NCBI RefSeq assembly: GCF_039634365.2
Contig: NZ_CP155079.2
Location: 2,790,001-2,854,000, forward strand
Direction: 5' to 3'
DNA from: Mucilaginibacter sp. PAMB04168
GTDB lineage: Bacteria; Bacteroidota; Bacteroidia; Sphingobacteriales; Sphingobacteriaceae
Length of the DNA: 64,000 nucleotides
Shown: positions 25,437 to 35,506 of the stretch, in pieces
Position numbering within the stretch: the first letter of the stretch is position 1
How the letters are laid out: each line of letters starts with the position of its first letter
Notes under the pieces: generated by a model
What the model was told of the DNA's origin: nothing
Databases searched by the model: none
What the model saw: the letters and a program-made list of their open reading frames with translations, nothing else
Translations under genes and position numbers: made by a program

Positions 25437-26279
25437 TTATGCCATGATAGACAACATAGACATTACAGGCTTTAAAAGATCGATATTTCCTTCCTGATTG
25501 ATTTCGCCTTGGGCATCCTGTGCCTTTATGGCCTTAGTGAAAAGCTTCCATGCAGATTCGGGACTGAATGTGGCGGCTGCGGCAGGTTCGGCTTTGGCCA
25601 GGTTTTTTACAAACCGCCAGCCACCCATAGTTTTTTCTATAAACCATATACCACCGGCATCACCTGTAATTTCAATTTTAATTAGTGTACCAACCTCGGC
25701 GTCGTTATCCCGGTACGCATATGGCAATGCACGCAATAAGGTATCAATGCAAGGGTAAAACAATTCCCGCGTCATTAAGGGGTGCGGCAAGCCTATAGCT
25801 TCACGTATTTGCTGTTGATGGTGCCATTTCTCGGTATATTCACGCGCTATATGAAACCAGTTTTTTGATTCCGTTTCGCCTGCCCACACAACCGGAAAGA
25901 TGGCTGGAGCAAACGGATCGAGTGTGTGCAGATAAGCCACATACTCACGCCCGGTTGATTGTAAATGGTCTATTAGTATCGCAGGGCTGATTCTTTTCCA
26001 GGCTAACACCCAAATAGTGTTCAGATCATTCAGGTATGTTACTAAGTCCCGGTAAGAATTAATCTCTCCGGGTGGGTCACCCCTGTAGCCGTCACGTGAA
26101 ATAGATAAACCGCGCATATTGCCATCAAGTAAGTGTGCTGCTATATCCTTAACAGTCCACTGCGGCGACACCGTTGGCATGTCCCAGTCATCTGCCGATA
26201 AGGATTTAAGCAAATCGATGAGTAAACTATCTAACTTCTCAAATAAGTGCAGGGTTTTAATAGGTATAACCTGGCTCAT
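25437..26279 (-). CDS. DinB-like/mycothiol-maleylpyruvate isomerase-type protein
   Basis: A 280-residue protein with the four-helix DinB/YfiT-type fold (TIGR03083-like). The motif TVKDIAAHLLDGNMRG near residue 45 supplies a His that is usually a metal ligand. EYTEKWHHQQQIREA (about 145-159) carries the second His set. The C-terminal third contains a separate SCP-like half (TGDAGGIWFIEKTMGGWRF). Bacteroidota do not make mycothiol, so the thiol partner and reaction are unknown. The stop of metZ lies 9 nt upstream of its ATG, so it is likely part of that operon. Confidence 0.8.
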   Translation of the reverse strand: MSQVIPIKTLHLFEKLDSLLIDLLKSLSADDWDMPTVSPQWTVKDIAAHLLDGNMRGLSISRDGYRGDPPGEINSYRDLVTYLNDLNTIWVLAWKRISPAILIDHLQSTGREYVAYLHTLDPFAPAIFPVVWAGETESKNWFHIAREYTEKWHHQQQIREAIGLPHPLMTRELFYPCIDTLLRALPYAYRDNDAEVGTLIKIEITGDAGGIWFIEKTMGGWRFVKNLAKAEPAAAATFSPESAWKLFTKAIKAQDAQGEINQEGNIDLLKPVMSMLSIMA

Positions 26280-26287
26280 AAATCACA

Positions 26288-27478
26288 TTAAACTTTTGCA
26301 GCACTTTGGTTTAGTGCCTGACTAATATCTGCAATTATATCATCATCTTTTTCTAAACCGCATGAAATTCTGATCAAGCCTGGTGTGATGCCTACCGCCG
26401 CGCGCTGCTCATCTGTAAGCTTTGAGTGCGTTGTACTTGCAGGATGTGAAGCTATACTACGCGAATCGCCCAAGTTGGCCGTTACCGACAGCATTTGCAG
26501 GTTGTCCAGAAATCTGCGGCCAGCTTCTAAGCCACCCTTAATCTCAAAACATAAGATTCCGCCACCAAAAGCCATTTGCTTTTTAGCAATTTCATATTGA
26601 GGATGATTAGGTAGAAAGGGATATTTAACCCAGGTTACGTTTTGGTGATTTTGAAGGGCTTCAGCCACTTTTAAGGCATTAGCACAGTGGCGCTGCATAC
26701 GTACATCCAACGTTTCCAGGCTTTTACTCAACACCCAAGCGTTAAATGGCGATAAAGCTGGTCCGGTGTTGCGGCAAAACAGGTAAATTTCCTTAATCAG
26801 ATCCTCGCGCCCAACCACGATACCACCCATTACCCTGCCCTGTCCATCAATCCACTTAGTGGCTGAGTGTACTACTAAATCTGCGCCATACTCAATAGGG
26901 CGTTGTAATAGCGGCGTGGCAAAACAGTTATCTACATTCAAGATAAGGTTGTGTTTTTTACTGAATTGACCAGCCCATTCCAAGTCAATTACTTCAAGCT
27001 GTGGATTGGTAGGTGTTTCGAGATACACCATTTTTGTGTTGGATTGTACTGCTGCCTCCCAAGCTTCTTTATCATTTGCCGGTACCAGTGTGCAAGTTAT
27101 ACCGTATTTAGGCAAGTACTTCGTCACAACAGTAAAGGTGCTTCCAAAAACGGAGCTGCAGCACAACAAGTGATCGCCCTGTTGCAACAAGGCAAACATA
27201 GAAGCAAAAACCGCACTCATACCTGTTGATGTTGCAAAACCTGCATCTGCGTTTTCGAGCATGCACATTTTAGCAATGAATTCATCAACATTAGGGTTAC
27301 TAAAACGGCTGTAAATATTATCGTCTGTTTCGTCGGCAAAGGCTGCACGCATGGCTTCAGCTTCATCAAATGTGAAACTGCTGGTTAAGTATAACGGTGT
27401 TGAATGCTCGTTTTGCAGCGTTTGCGGAGACCGCAAACGTATCGCTTTAGTTAAAGGATGTAAATCGTTTAATGACAT
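26288..27478 (-). CDS. metZ: O-succinylhomoserine sulfhydrylase / cystathionine gamma-synthase family
   Basis: PLP-dependent Cys/Met-metabolism enzyme, most like the sulfhydrylases that make homocysteine directly from an activated homoserine and sulfide. In 396 residues I see FTFDEAEAMRAAFADE and the YSRFSNPN motif (about 47-54), the lysine that holds PLP in VVHSATKWIDGQGRVMGG (about 192-209), and SRSIASHPASTTHSKL (about 350). The start is the ATG at 27478. The open frame extends 29 codons further upstream, but that part overlaps the osmC gene and has no family character. MetZ versus MetB cannot be settled from sequence alone. Confidence 0.87.
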   Translation of the reverse strand: MSLNDLHPLTKAIRLRSPQTLQNEHSTPLYLTSSFTFDEAEAMRAAFADETDDNIYSRFSNPNVDEFIAKMCMLENADAGFATSTGMSAVFASMFALLQQGDHLLCCSSVFGSTFTVVTKYLPKYGITCTLVPANDKEAWEAAVQSNTKMVYLETPTNPQLEVIDLEWAGQFSKKHNLILNVDNCFATPLLQRPIEYGADLVVHSATKWIDGQGRVMGGIVVGREDLIKEIYLFCRNTGPALSPFNAWVLSKSLETLDVRMQRHCANALKVAEALQNHQNVTWVKYPFLPNHPQYEIAKKQMAFGGGILCFEIKGGLEAGRRFLDNLQMLSVTANLGDSRSIASHPASTTHSKLTDEQRAAVGITPGLIRISCGLEKDDDIIADISQALNQSAAKV

Positions 27479-27488
27479 TTTTGAGTTC

Positions 27489-27926
27489 TTATAATGTTGT
27501 ATCAGCAGGATGAATAAACACCTGCCAGTTAAGTTCGGCGCCTGCTTTTTCAAGCGTAGCGGCAACAGAGCAATATTTGCCTATAGACAATTCAACAGCA
27601 CGTTTAGCCTTGTCCTCATCAATGTTACCTTTTAAATGGAATTCGATGTTTATATTTTCCCATAAGGATGGCTCTACGCCCGGCTCACGGTCGCCATTAA
27701 TCACCATGCGGTAGTCAAGCACTTCCTGACGTTGTTTTTTCAGAATACTGATCACATCTATAGCCGAGCATCCGCCTAAACCCATCAGCAACATTTGCAT
27801 AGGGCGTACGCCGTAATTTTGGCCGCCACTTTCGGGGCTTGTATCCATGCGCACGGTATGTCCGTTTTCGTCACTGGCTTCAAAGCCATATTCGGCGCTA
27901 ACTCTTGCTAATTCTATTTTAGGCAT
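27489..27926 (-). CDS. OsmC/Ohr-like peroxide-reducing domain protein
   Basis: A 145-residue single-domain protein of the OsmC family, thiol-dependent reductases of organic peroxides. The two reactive cysteines are visible: one in LMGLGGCSAIDVISIL (about residue 57) and the other in SIGKYCSVAATLEKAG (about 118). The start MPKIELARVSAEYGFEAS is family-like. It lies 10 nt upstream of metZ on the same strand, the head of a three-gene string ending with the DinB-like gene. Confidence 0.88.
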   Translation of the reverse strand: MPKIELARVSAEYGFEASDENGHTVRMDTSPESGGQNYGVRPMQMLLMGLGGCSAIDVISILKKQRQEVLDYRMVINGDREPGVEPSLWENINIEFHLKGNIDEDKAKRAVELSIGKYCSVAATLEKAGAELNWQVFIHPADTTL

Positions 27927-28020
27927 ATATATAGATATTAAGATGGCTAAATTATTATTTTGAGTTGAAAGTTTTGTTTGCCTACTATAAAAATGATAGT
28001 TTTATGCACATAAATTGCAA

Positions 28021-28494
28021 ATGAAGATACTTTTAGTGATTGCAGCTTTGTGTTTTTCTCAAATGATTTGCCAGGCACAGCGAAACTTGCTGGCTTATGA
28101 AGATATTTTATACATCATTACTAACAACGCTCAAAAAGCCGACGATTTTATGCAGTCGAAAGGTTATACAAAGCACAAAGTAAAAAAAGCTGGTAACTTA
28201 AAGTACCACTTAAGTTTGCCTGGTAACGCAGCATCTGATGTGGAGATCAGGAACGACGGTAAGCGGATATATATTTATTTAGCTAAAGACGAGTTGAATC
28301 AGGTAAATTTGTTAGTCAACTCCATTTCGCCTTTTGTGCTTAGTCAGGAAGACAACTCCGGCATAACCAGCATTAAGGTGAAAGATTTAGGCATGATATA
28401 CATGACTATAAACGATAAAGTACCCTATAGCCCCATCCGGAAAGACTATGACATCCGAATAGTATCCGATAAAAATATTACAACCTACAATTAA
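28021..28494 (+). CDS. Secreted hypothetical protein
   Basis: A 157-residue protein with a cleavable signal peptide (MKILLVIAALCFSQMICQAQ, about 1-20) and a small exported domain rich in beta strands and Lys/Asp. Segments include TKHKVKKAGNLKYHLSLPG, VEIRNDGKRIYIYLAKDE and TSIKVKDLGMIYMTINDK. No lipobox or known domain. It begins at ATG 28021; a TTG two codons earlier is less likely. It is followed 28 nt later by the Spm-like gene, with no evident link. Confidence 0.7.
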   Translation: MKILLVIAALCFSQMICQAQRNLLAYEDILYIITNNAQKADDFMQSKGYTKHKVKKAGNLKYHLSLPGNAASDVEIRNDGKRIYIYLAKDELNQVNLLVNSISPFVLSQEDNSGITSIKVKDLGMIYMTINDKVPYSPIRKDYDIRIVSDKNITTYN

Positions 28495-28522
28495 TTAACT
28501 TTTAGCTCTACAATACTCATAT

Positions 28523-29761
28523 ATGGCTCTTAATTACATCTGGATAAGTTTTTTTGTAATCGCTTTTTTAATGGCACTGTTTAAGCTGATTTTTCTGGGC
28601 GATACTGAAATCTTCAAGCAACTTATTGAAGGTGTATTCGACTCCTCAAAATCATCGGTAATGGATATTGCCTTGCCGTTAGTTGGTACAATGGCATTTT
28701 GGCTGGGCATTATGCGTGTGGGTGAAAAAGCCGGAGCAATTAACTTCCTATCTCGTGTTGTAGGCCCTTTCTTTCAACGCCTGTTCCCCGAAGTTCCTAA
28801 AAATCATCCTGCAGCAGGGCAAATGATGATGAACTTTTCTGCTAACTTATTAGGATTGGACAACGCCGCAACCCCTATAGGGCTTAAAGCGATTGCAGGC
28901 TTACAAGAGCTAAACCCACATAAAGAAACAGCCTCAAATGCACAAATAATGTTTATGGTTTTGCATGCCTCTGGTCTAACCATTTTACCCATAAGCATTA
29001 TTGCCCAGCGAGCTATACTAGGTTCGCACGACCCGACAGATATTTTTATACCTTGTATTATTGCTACTTATGTAGCCACTCTGGTTGGATTGTTAGTAGT
29101 AGCCATCAAGCAAAAAATCAACCTGGCCGACCGAGTTGTTATTAGCTGGCTCTTCGGCCTAACGGCATTTATTGCTTTTATTGTATGGTATTTTGCCGTT
29201 TATTTAAGTAAAGAACAGATTGGTACGGTATCAAAAGTATCCAGTAACCTTATGCTTTTCGCAATACCGGTTGCCTTTATACTTGGCGCGCTTCGCAAAA
29301 AAGTAAACGTTTTTGAAGCCTTTATAGAAGGTGCTATTGGAGGGTTTGAAACTTCTGTTAAAATTATTCCATACCTGGTAGCCATGCTGGTTGGCGTAAG
29401 TGTTTTTCGTAACTCGGGTGCACTAACCTATGTGGCCGATGGTTTTAAATGGATTTTTGGCCACTTTAATATGGATACCCGGTTCACCGATGTTATCCCG
29501 ATTGCTATTCTACGCCCTTTAAGTGCTTCTGGTGCACGTGGATTAATGTTGGATAACATGAAAGTGCACGGGCCAGACAGCTTTATAGGGCACTTATCCA
29601 GCGTATTATATGGTGCTGCTGATACTACGTTTTATATGGTAGCCTTGTACTTCGGTTCAATTGGCGTTAAAAGAACGCGTTACGTTATACCTGCCAGCCT
29701 CATTGCCGACTTGGCCGGCGTAATAGCTGCTATATTAATCTCTTATCTTTTTTTCGGATAG
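28523..29761 (+). CDS. SpmA-SpmB-like fused nucleoside-recognition (Gate) membrane protein
   Basis: A 412-residue polytopic membrane protein, two Gate (nucleoside recognition) domains in one chain. The first half (about 1-200) has VMDIALPLVGTMAFWLGIMR and MMMNFSANLLGLDNAATPIG, as in SpmA. The second half (about 260-412) has GAIGGFETSVKIIPYLVAML and AILRPLSASGARGLMLDNM, as in SpmB. SpmA and SpmB are separate genes in spore formers, where they contribute to spore-core dehydration; this organism is not expected to sporulate, so the role here is unknown. The two halves are joined without a linker domain. A long inverted repeat follows. Confidence 0.85.
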   Translation: MALNYIWISFFVIAFLMALFKLIFLGDTEIFKQLIEGVFDSSKSSVMDIALPLVGTMAFWLGIMRVGEKAGAINFLSRVVGPFFQRLFPEVPKNHPAAGQMMMNFSANLLGLDNAATPIGLKAIAGLQELNPHKETASNAQIMFMVLHASGLTILPISIIAQRAILGSHDPTDIFIPCIIATYVATLVGLLVVAIKQKINLADRVVISWLFGLTAFIAFIVWYFAVYLSKEQIGTVSKVSSNLMLFAIPVAFILGALRKKVNVFEAFIEGAIGGFETSVKIIPYLVAMLVGVSVFRNSGALTYVADGFKWIFGHFNMDTRFTDVIPIAILRPLSASGARGLMLDNMKVHGPDSFIGHLSSVLYGAADTTFYMVALYFGSIGVKRTRYVIPASLIADLAGVIAAILISYLFFG

Positions 29762-29821
29762 TATTATAAAATATTACAGTAAATCAAGCACATCAATACT
29801 CAAGCTTCTATATATAAATAT

Positions 29822-29870
29822 CATTAGCAGAAAAATAATATCTCCATTTGATATTATTTTTCTGCTAATG
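29822..29870 (+). terminator. Perfect 21-bp inverted repeat, terminator-like
   Basis: Arms CATTAGCAGAAAAATAATATC and its exact complement separated by 7 nt (tccattt), 60 nt after the Spm-like stop. The T-run lies inside the right arm, so termination is possible but not classical. The arms are longer than those of the other terminators in this window. Confidence 0.6.
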
Positions 29871-29974
29871 TTAAATAATTTTTTTTCGCACTAACCTTTC
29901 CACCATCCTACCGTAAAAGGACTTAATTGCTATTTTAAATATAGCCGAATACGTTCATATACTTTACATTTTAG

Positions 29975-32900
29975 ATGGTTAGAATATTTACACGGTTTAT
30001 TGCAGGGCTTGTCTTTTGTTGTTGTGTTTGCGGTGGTGCAAGTGTTTATGCCCAAACAGTAACCATCCGTAATGTTGATGCTGGTCCGTATGCGCCAGGT
30101 TCTACCATTGCCGCTACCTTAACCGTTACAGATGCCAACGGTGATCTGAACGCTAATAACAATAAGTACCAACTATACTTATCGGATGCCAACGGCAACT
30201 TTGCCGCAGAAAAATTTATAGGGGAATTTAGCGGTTATTACACAGGGTTTGTGAACGGTGTTTTGCCTGCTAATACGCCTGCAGGAACGGGTTATAAGGT
30301 TAGAGTAAAAACAACCGCCCCACTTACAGTGAGCGCCCCCTCAACTGCTTTCACCGTTGCAGCTGGCACAGCTGTACAAGCGGGTACAAGTTCAACAGAA
30401 GTAAGCAGCACGAGCCCCGAAGTATTTGGGACTTGTTTCACCAACGGCGATTATCCTTTCCTATTTGTAGACCAGTCAACACCCGGGTCTACAGTAACAG
30501 CTAACTTTTTTAATGATTTATCGCAGGCTGATGAACAAACCATATCCTTAAGCACGCCTACCACATTTACAGCTAAAACGAGCAACTATACTATACTGGT
30601 TAAGGCAGTGAATAATGGCGTTGTAGGCACAAAGGCTTATCTGCTAATTAATAATTACATCAGCAACAGTTTCCAAACGCAAAACTCATCGAGCGTGTGT
30701 TTGCCTGAGCAAAGTTATGCGCGCGTTTCGTATAGTGTAAATATAACTGGTGGTGGCGGTATTCAAACCAACTACCCGGGCACCATTTATAATATCAAAT
30801 GGGGCGATGGCAGCAATTCAAATTTAACCTACTTTCAGATTTTAGCTACCAACGGTGTGCTTAGCCATGATTACCTCGTTTCATCATGCGGAGCCAAGAA
30901 CGCTGAAGGTGTTGTTACCAATAAATTCGAGGTCGCCTTTAGAGTATCAAACCCTTACTGCCCCGATCAAACGAAGACACTGAGCGGTGACCAGGCTGTG
31001 TTATCACCACCTAAAAATGCTATAAGTGGTCCAACAAAAGCTTGTACCGGTAAGGAGGTTACATTCACCAACATATCCTACGCCGGTCAGATTGTGAGCA
31101 GTACTGCTGGCGGTGCATCTTGTGAGAATCCTAATGCAACTTACCAATGGTATATAAACGGGCAGCCGGTACCACCGTTCAACTCAAAAAAAAATATACC
31201 GTTTAAATATACCTTTACTACTGCGGGCACCTATACCGTATCTTTAAAGCTTACCAGCGCAACGCCATGTATTGCTCCAGATGCAGTGCACACCATTTGT
31301 GTGCAGGATGCACCGCAGGCAGCCACCAACGTACCAACCAACATATGTATAGGAGGCGGCCCTGTTACTTTAACTAACGCCTCTGTAGTTAGCAACCCCT
31401 GCAACAATCCCATTACTTATAATTGGAAAATAACCCCAGCTACCGGTTATACTTATGCAGCCGGATCAACCAAGAATAGCTCTAACCCTCAAATCATCTT
31501 TTCGACAGCCGGCAAATATGACGTACAGTTAGAAGTTGATAACGGCGTTTGTGATGTGGCTCAAAGTACCATCAAAACCATCATTGTAAGCAATGTGCCA
31601 ACTGCCACCCTATCGCCTGATTTTTCACTGTGCGGTAAAGGACAAATTTTAACATTTGATAATACTACCGGCAGCGCCACGCGGGTTGTTTTAACCGGTA
31701 CTGTTGACCCAAAACCGGATACTTACTTGTGGACAGTAGTTGGACAAAATGGCGTTGCACCTGCAACATTCGTAAATAATACGACAGCTAACAGTCAATA
31801 TCCACAAATAAGTTTTCCTGACTTTGGCACCTACGATGTAACCGTTAAACACACTAATGATTGCGGTACAGTAACATCGCAAACACAGCATATCACGTTT
31901 AAAGAAGCGCCGACCCTTACAGCGGGAACGGATCAAACAGTGTGCTTTGGCTCACCTGCCCAGTTGGATGGATCGGTAACCGGTGCGTACAATACCTTGG
32001 TTTGGACTACTTCAGGAACCGGAACTTTTAGCAATAAAAATATTGACAAGCCGGTTTATACGCCCAGTGCGGCAGATAGAACTGCTGGCCAGGTAAAGCT
32101 GACCGTAACGATAACCACAACCCTTCCGGGCGATTGCGCTACTATTAAGGATGATGTAATTATCAACATCAATCCGCAAAACGATATTACAAGTCCTGCT
32201 ACAAAAATAATATGCACCGGTGGTACAGTAGCCTATGTACCTACATCAACCGTTGCTGGTAGTACTTTTAACTGGCAGGTTACACAAAGCTCAGCTAATG
32301 TAAGCGGCTTTACAGCCAGCGGGTCGGGCGATATTAATGATGTGTTGGTTAATTCATCGCCTACTGCTAATGGAACAGTGACTTATACTATTGTACCTAA
32401 CGCTAGCGGCTGTGATGGAACACCATTCAACCTCACGGTAACGGTAGTGCCCAAACCAGAGATTAATTTGACAGGTCAGCCAGGTAACACTATTTGTAGC
32501 GGCTCACCGGCTGGGGTACAGTTCACATCCAATGTAACTGGCACCCGATATACCTGGACAGTTGCCACAACGGGCGATGTAACAGGTGCAGCAGATCAGG
32601 GCGCCCCAACAAACGTAACCGGTATAAGCCAGGTACTGATCAACACCGGAACTGTCCCGGCTACCGTAACTTATACGGTCACCCCATACAATACAAGTTC
32701 GGCAGATAACTGTAGCGGCGACGCCAAGACCATAACAATAACCGTACAACCGCAGGTACCCGATGCTGATGCCGGTACCGATGCTGTGTTATGTAACCAA
32801 GCAACTTACCAGCTAAAAGGAAACGATCCAGGTTCGTTTACCGGTACATGGACACTAATTTCTGGCCAGTCGGGCGTTTCGTTTACCGACGCCACAAAGT

Positions 32901-35506
32901 TTAACACCACAGTAAGCGGCCTGCAACAAGGCCAGGTGTATACCTTTAGATGGACAATAACCGGCGCAGCGCAGTGTACACCCAAGTTTAATGAAGTAAA
33001 GGTTACAAATAACCCTCCTATCAGCAACAACACCGTTACTTTAACCAGCCCAACTACCTGTTCTGGTCAAAACATAAGCATTACAGGCAGCACACCAACC
33101 GGAGGCAGCGGCACTTACACCTACTTGTGGGAAAGCAGCGCCGATGGCACAAATTGGTTGGTTCTTTCTAACCAAACCGGCAAAAACCTAAACATGCAGG
33201 TTATTGAAACTACTTACTTCAGACGTTCAGTAAGTTCTGGCGCTTGTACGGAGGATAAAAGTAACGTAGTACAAATTATGGTACAGCCTGCTATCAGCGG
33301 CAACAGTATCAGCATACCAACAACCGATGTTTGTGTTAATCATTCGGCAGGTATAATAACAGGCAGTACGCCAGCTGGTGCTGACGGCAATTTCAGTTTC
33401 CAGTGGCAAAGCAGCACAGATGGCGGAAACAACTGGTCGAATATTACCGGCGCTACCGATGTTAATTATACTACACCTGTTTTAATTGGTAATATTCAGT
33501 ATCGTCGTGTTGTTAGCTCACTATTATGTAATGGTGTTCAAAGTAATTATAGCAACACCATTTCCATCACTGTTAATCCGGATGCTAAAGCCGAATTTAC
33601 GTGGACCAAAGATGCTGATTGTATACCATTTGCATTGAACGCACAAAATATTAAAGGTGTAGCCTACCCCGACCGCAACGCCGATTACACTTGGTATGCC
33701 AACAACCAGATAATCGGAACCGGCGTAACGTTCCCAGGATATACGATTAATACTGACGGTGAAACCGTTGAAATTCGCCTGGTGGTGACTAGCAAGTTTG
33801 GATGTGAATCTGCAGTTTCAACACATATTTTTAAGACTGTAAAATTTGTAACGGCAAGTTATACGCAAACAGCTACACAAAACTGTGGTACAACCAACGT
33901 AACTTTTACCAACACATCAACCCCAATAGGCGGCGGCACCTATTTGTGGGACTTTGGCAACGGAATAACGTCAACCAAAGAACAGCCGGATCAGGTAACA
34001 TTCGCAGCCTCAACTGATGGTAAAGACGTAGAATACACCGTTAAGCTTACAGCTACTACGTCATGTAGTGTTACCACCATGACTAGTACGGTTACTATTA
34101 AGCCTGCTGTACCGGTTGCCCGTATTTCACCAAAATCCACTTCGGGTTGTGCACCATTCTCATTGGTGGTTGATAATATTTCGCCAGGCAACAATGATAA
34201 GTACATTTACCATGTTGTTGATGCCAGTGGTAACGATGTAATTACCCCCGTACCGGTCAACAACAAAGCGCAGCAAACACTGGTGATTCCAGACCAAGGT
34301 AATTACTCTGTTTACATGGAAGCGCAATCTACGTGTGGTACAGGGCGCAGTGCTGGTATTCCTATTGTGGTAAGTGCACGTACCGTGTTTGCAGGTATAA
34401 CCACCGCTACTACCGGCGAACGCTTTGGCTGCGCACCGCATACCGTTAATTTTATTAATACGAGCCAGGGCGGAACATTTTACCGCATTGATTGGGGCGA
34501 CGGAAGTGTGCCGACAACTACCTTAAACACCAACGGCTTGCCGCATACGTTTACCCGTGCCGGCACCTACCAGGTTATTTTATATGCCACTAATGATTGT
34601 GCACAAAACGCGCCTTCACAAGCGGTAACTGTTGTGGTAAGCGAGAAGCCGGCACCAGCCTTTACGCCGGATAATGGTGTAGGATGTAAAACCTTAACGG
34701 TAAACTTCGCAAACAACACCCCGGAACCAACTAACGCGGGCGATTTTGCTTACAGCTGGAATTTTGGTGATGCCCGGGCTACCGCAAGCAACCCTAATAC
34801 ATCTGAACAGCGCACACCGCCGGCACATACGTACGATTACCTAAGCTCACCCTACACGGTTACGTTAACAGTTACCAACCGTACCACGGGTTGTACAGAA
34901 ACAACAACACGTACTATTACTGTTAACGCTCCGTCTATAGCCGAATTTAGGGCAAGACCCGACAGTATACAAACGTATCCTAATTACACTTTCTCTTTTG
35001 AGGATTTAACAAGTAATAATCCTAAGTCATGGAGATGGAACTTTGGTGATGGTTCCGCTTCAACGCAACAGAACCCAACGCATGCCTATGCCGATACGGG
35101 GCTATACAAAGTTACGTTAACCACATCAAACCAGTATTGTGGTACAACTAAAACGCACTATGTGCGTATAACTGGCATACCGGGGCAGTTGTATGTGCCT
35201 AATGCATTTACGCCAAGCAGTACTAACCCTGAGTTACGCACGTTTGCCACAAAAGGATCGGGTTTACGCCAGTGGCACATGCGCATATTTAATAACTACG
35301 GTCAAATGGTTTGGGAAACAACGAAGCTTGATGCACGTGGCGAGCCAACCGATTCCTGGGACGGAACCTTCCAAGGATCACCATTGCCGCAGGGGGTATA
35401 CATTTGGCAAATCGAAGCCAGTTTTATTAATGGTTCTGAATGGAAGGGAATGTCGTATAACAATTCGTCGCCTAAACGAACAGGTGCTATACACTTAATA
35501 AGGTAA
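29975..35506 (+). CDS. Giant PKD-repeat surface protein with type IX secretion type B C-terminal domain
   Basis: Exported 1843-residue protein: signal peptide ending about residue 26 (SVYAQ), then a long series of Ig/PKD-like modules rich in Thr, Asn, Gly and Cys. Clear PKD cores are IKWGDGSNSN (about 275), YLWDFGNGI (about 1322), YRIDWGDGSV (about 1502), YSWNFGDARA (about 1593) and WRWNFGDGSAS (about 1686). The last 100 residues begin LYVPNAFTPSSTNPELRTFA and contain FNNYGQMVWETT, DSWDGTFQGSPLPQGVYIWQ and a C-terminal LIR, the gliding-motility-associated (type B) sorting domain. The next gene, porP/sprF-like, overlaps it by 1 nt, the usual pairing. It may be an adhesin or a surface structural protein; a ligand cannot be named. 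Confidence 0.92.
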   Translation: MVRIFTRFIAGLVFCCCVCGGASVYAQTVTIRNVDAGPYAPGSTIAATLTVTDANGDLNANNNKYQLYLSDANGNFAAEKFIGEFSGYYTGFVNGVLPANTPAGTGYKVRVKTTAPLTVSAPSTAFTVAAGTAVQAGTSSTEVSSTSPEVFGTCFTNGDYPFLFVDQSTPGSTVTANFFNDLSQADEQTISLSTPTTFTAKTSNYTILVKAVNNGVVGTKAYLLINNYISNSFQTQNSSSVCLPEQSYARVSYSVNITGGGGIQTNYPGTIYNIKWGDGSNSNLTYFQILATNGVLSHDYLVSSCGAKNAEGVVTNKFEVAFRVSNPYCPDQTKTLSGDQAVLSPPKNAISGPTKACTGKEVTFTNISYAGQIVSSTAGGASCENPNATYQWYINGQPVPPFNSKKNIPFKYTFTTAGTYTVSLKLTSATPCIAPDAVHTICVQDAPQAATNVPTNICIGGGPVTLTNASVVSNPCNNPITYNWKITPATGYTYAAGSTKNSSNPQIIFSTAGKYDVQLEVDNGVCDVAQSTIKTIIVSNVPTATLSPDFSLCGKGQILTFDNTTGSATRVVLTGTVDPKPDTYLWTVVGQNGVAPATFVNNTTANSQYPQISFPDFGTYDVTVKHTNDCGTVTSQTQHITFKEAPTLTAGTDQTVCFGSPAQLDGSVTGAYNTLVWTTSGTGTFSNKNIDKPVYTPSAADRTAGQVKLTVTITTTLPGDCATIKDDVIININPQNDITSPATKIICTGGTVAYVPTSTVAGSTFNWQVTQSSANVSGFTASGSGDINDVLVNSSPTANGTVTYTIVPNASGCDGTPFNLTVTVVPKPEINLTGQPGNTICSGSPAGVQFTSNVTGTRYTWTVATTGDVTGAADQGAPTNVTGISQVLINTGTVPATVTYTVTPYNTSSADNCSGDAKTITITVQPQVPDADAGTDAVLCNQATYQLKGNDPGSFTGTWTLISGQSGVSFTDATKFNTTVSGLQQGQVYTFRWTITGAAQCTPKFNEVKVTNNPPISNNTVTLTSPTTCSGQNISITGSTPTGGSGTYTYLWESSADGTNWLVLSNQTGKNLNMQVIETTYFRRSVSSGACTEDKSNVVQIMVQPAISGNSISIPTTDVCVNHSAGIITGSTPAGADGNFSFQWQSSTDGGNNWSNITGATDVNYTTPVLIGNIQYRRVVSSLLCNGVQSNYSNTISITVNPDAKAEFTWTKDADCIPFALNAQNIKGVAYPDRNADYTWYANNQIIGTGVTFPGYTINTDGETVEIRLVVTSKFGCESAVSTHIFKTVKFVTASYTQTATQNCGTTNVTFTNTSTPIGGGTYLWDFGNGITSTKEQPDQVTFAASTDGKDVEYTVKLTATTSCSVTTMTSTVTIKPAVPVARISPKSTSGCAPFSLVVDNISPGNNDKYIYHVVDASGNDVITPVPVNNKAQQTLVIPDQGNYSVYMEAQSTCGTGRSAGIPIVVSARTVFAGITTATTGERFGCAPHTVNFINTSQGGTFYRIDWGDGSVPTTTLNTNGLPHTFTRAGTYQVILYATNDCAQNAPSQAVTVVVSEKPAPAFTPDNGVGCKTLTVNFANNTPEPTNAGDFAYSWNFGDARATASNPNTSEQRTPPAHTYDYLSSPYTVTLTVTNRTTGCTETTTRTITVNAPSIAEFRARPDSIQTYPNYTFSFEDLTSNNPKSWRWNFGDGSASTQQNPTHAYADTGLYKVTLTTSNQYCGTTKTHYVRITGIPGQLYVPNAFTPSSTNPELRTFATKGSGLRQWHMRIFNNYGQMVWETTKLDARGEPTDSWDGTFQGSPLPQGVYIWQIEASFINGSEWKGMSYNNSSPKRTGAIHLIR

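Noticed and set aside
27479-27565. Longer metZ start, 29 extra codons
   Set aside because: The extension overlaps the osmC coding region in another frame and has no family resemblance; MSLNDLHPLTKAIRLRSPQ is the natural N-terminus.
29975-35506. PKD module repeats considered as a DNA-level tandem repeat array
   Set aside because: The modules are similar in protein pattern only; I saw no long exact nucleotide repeats.
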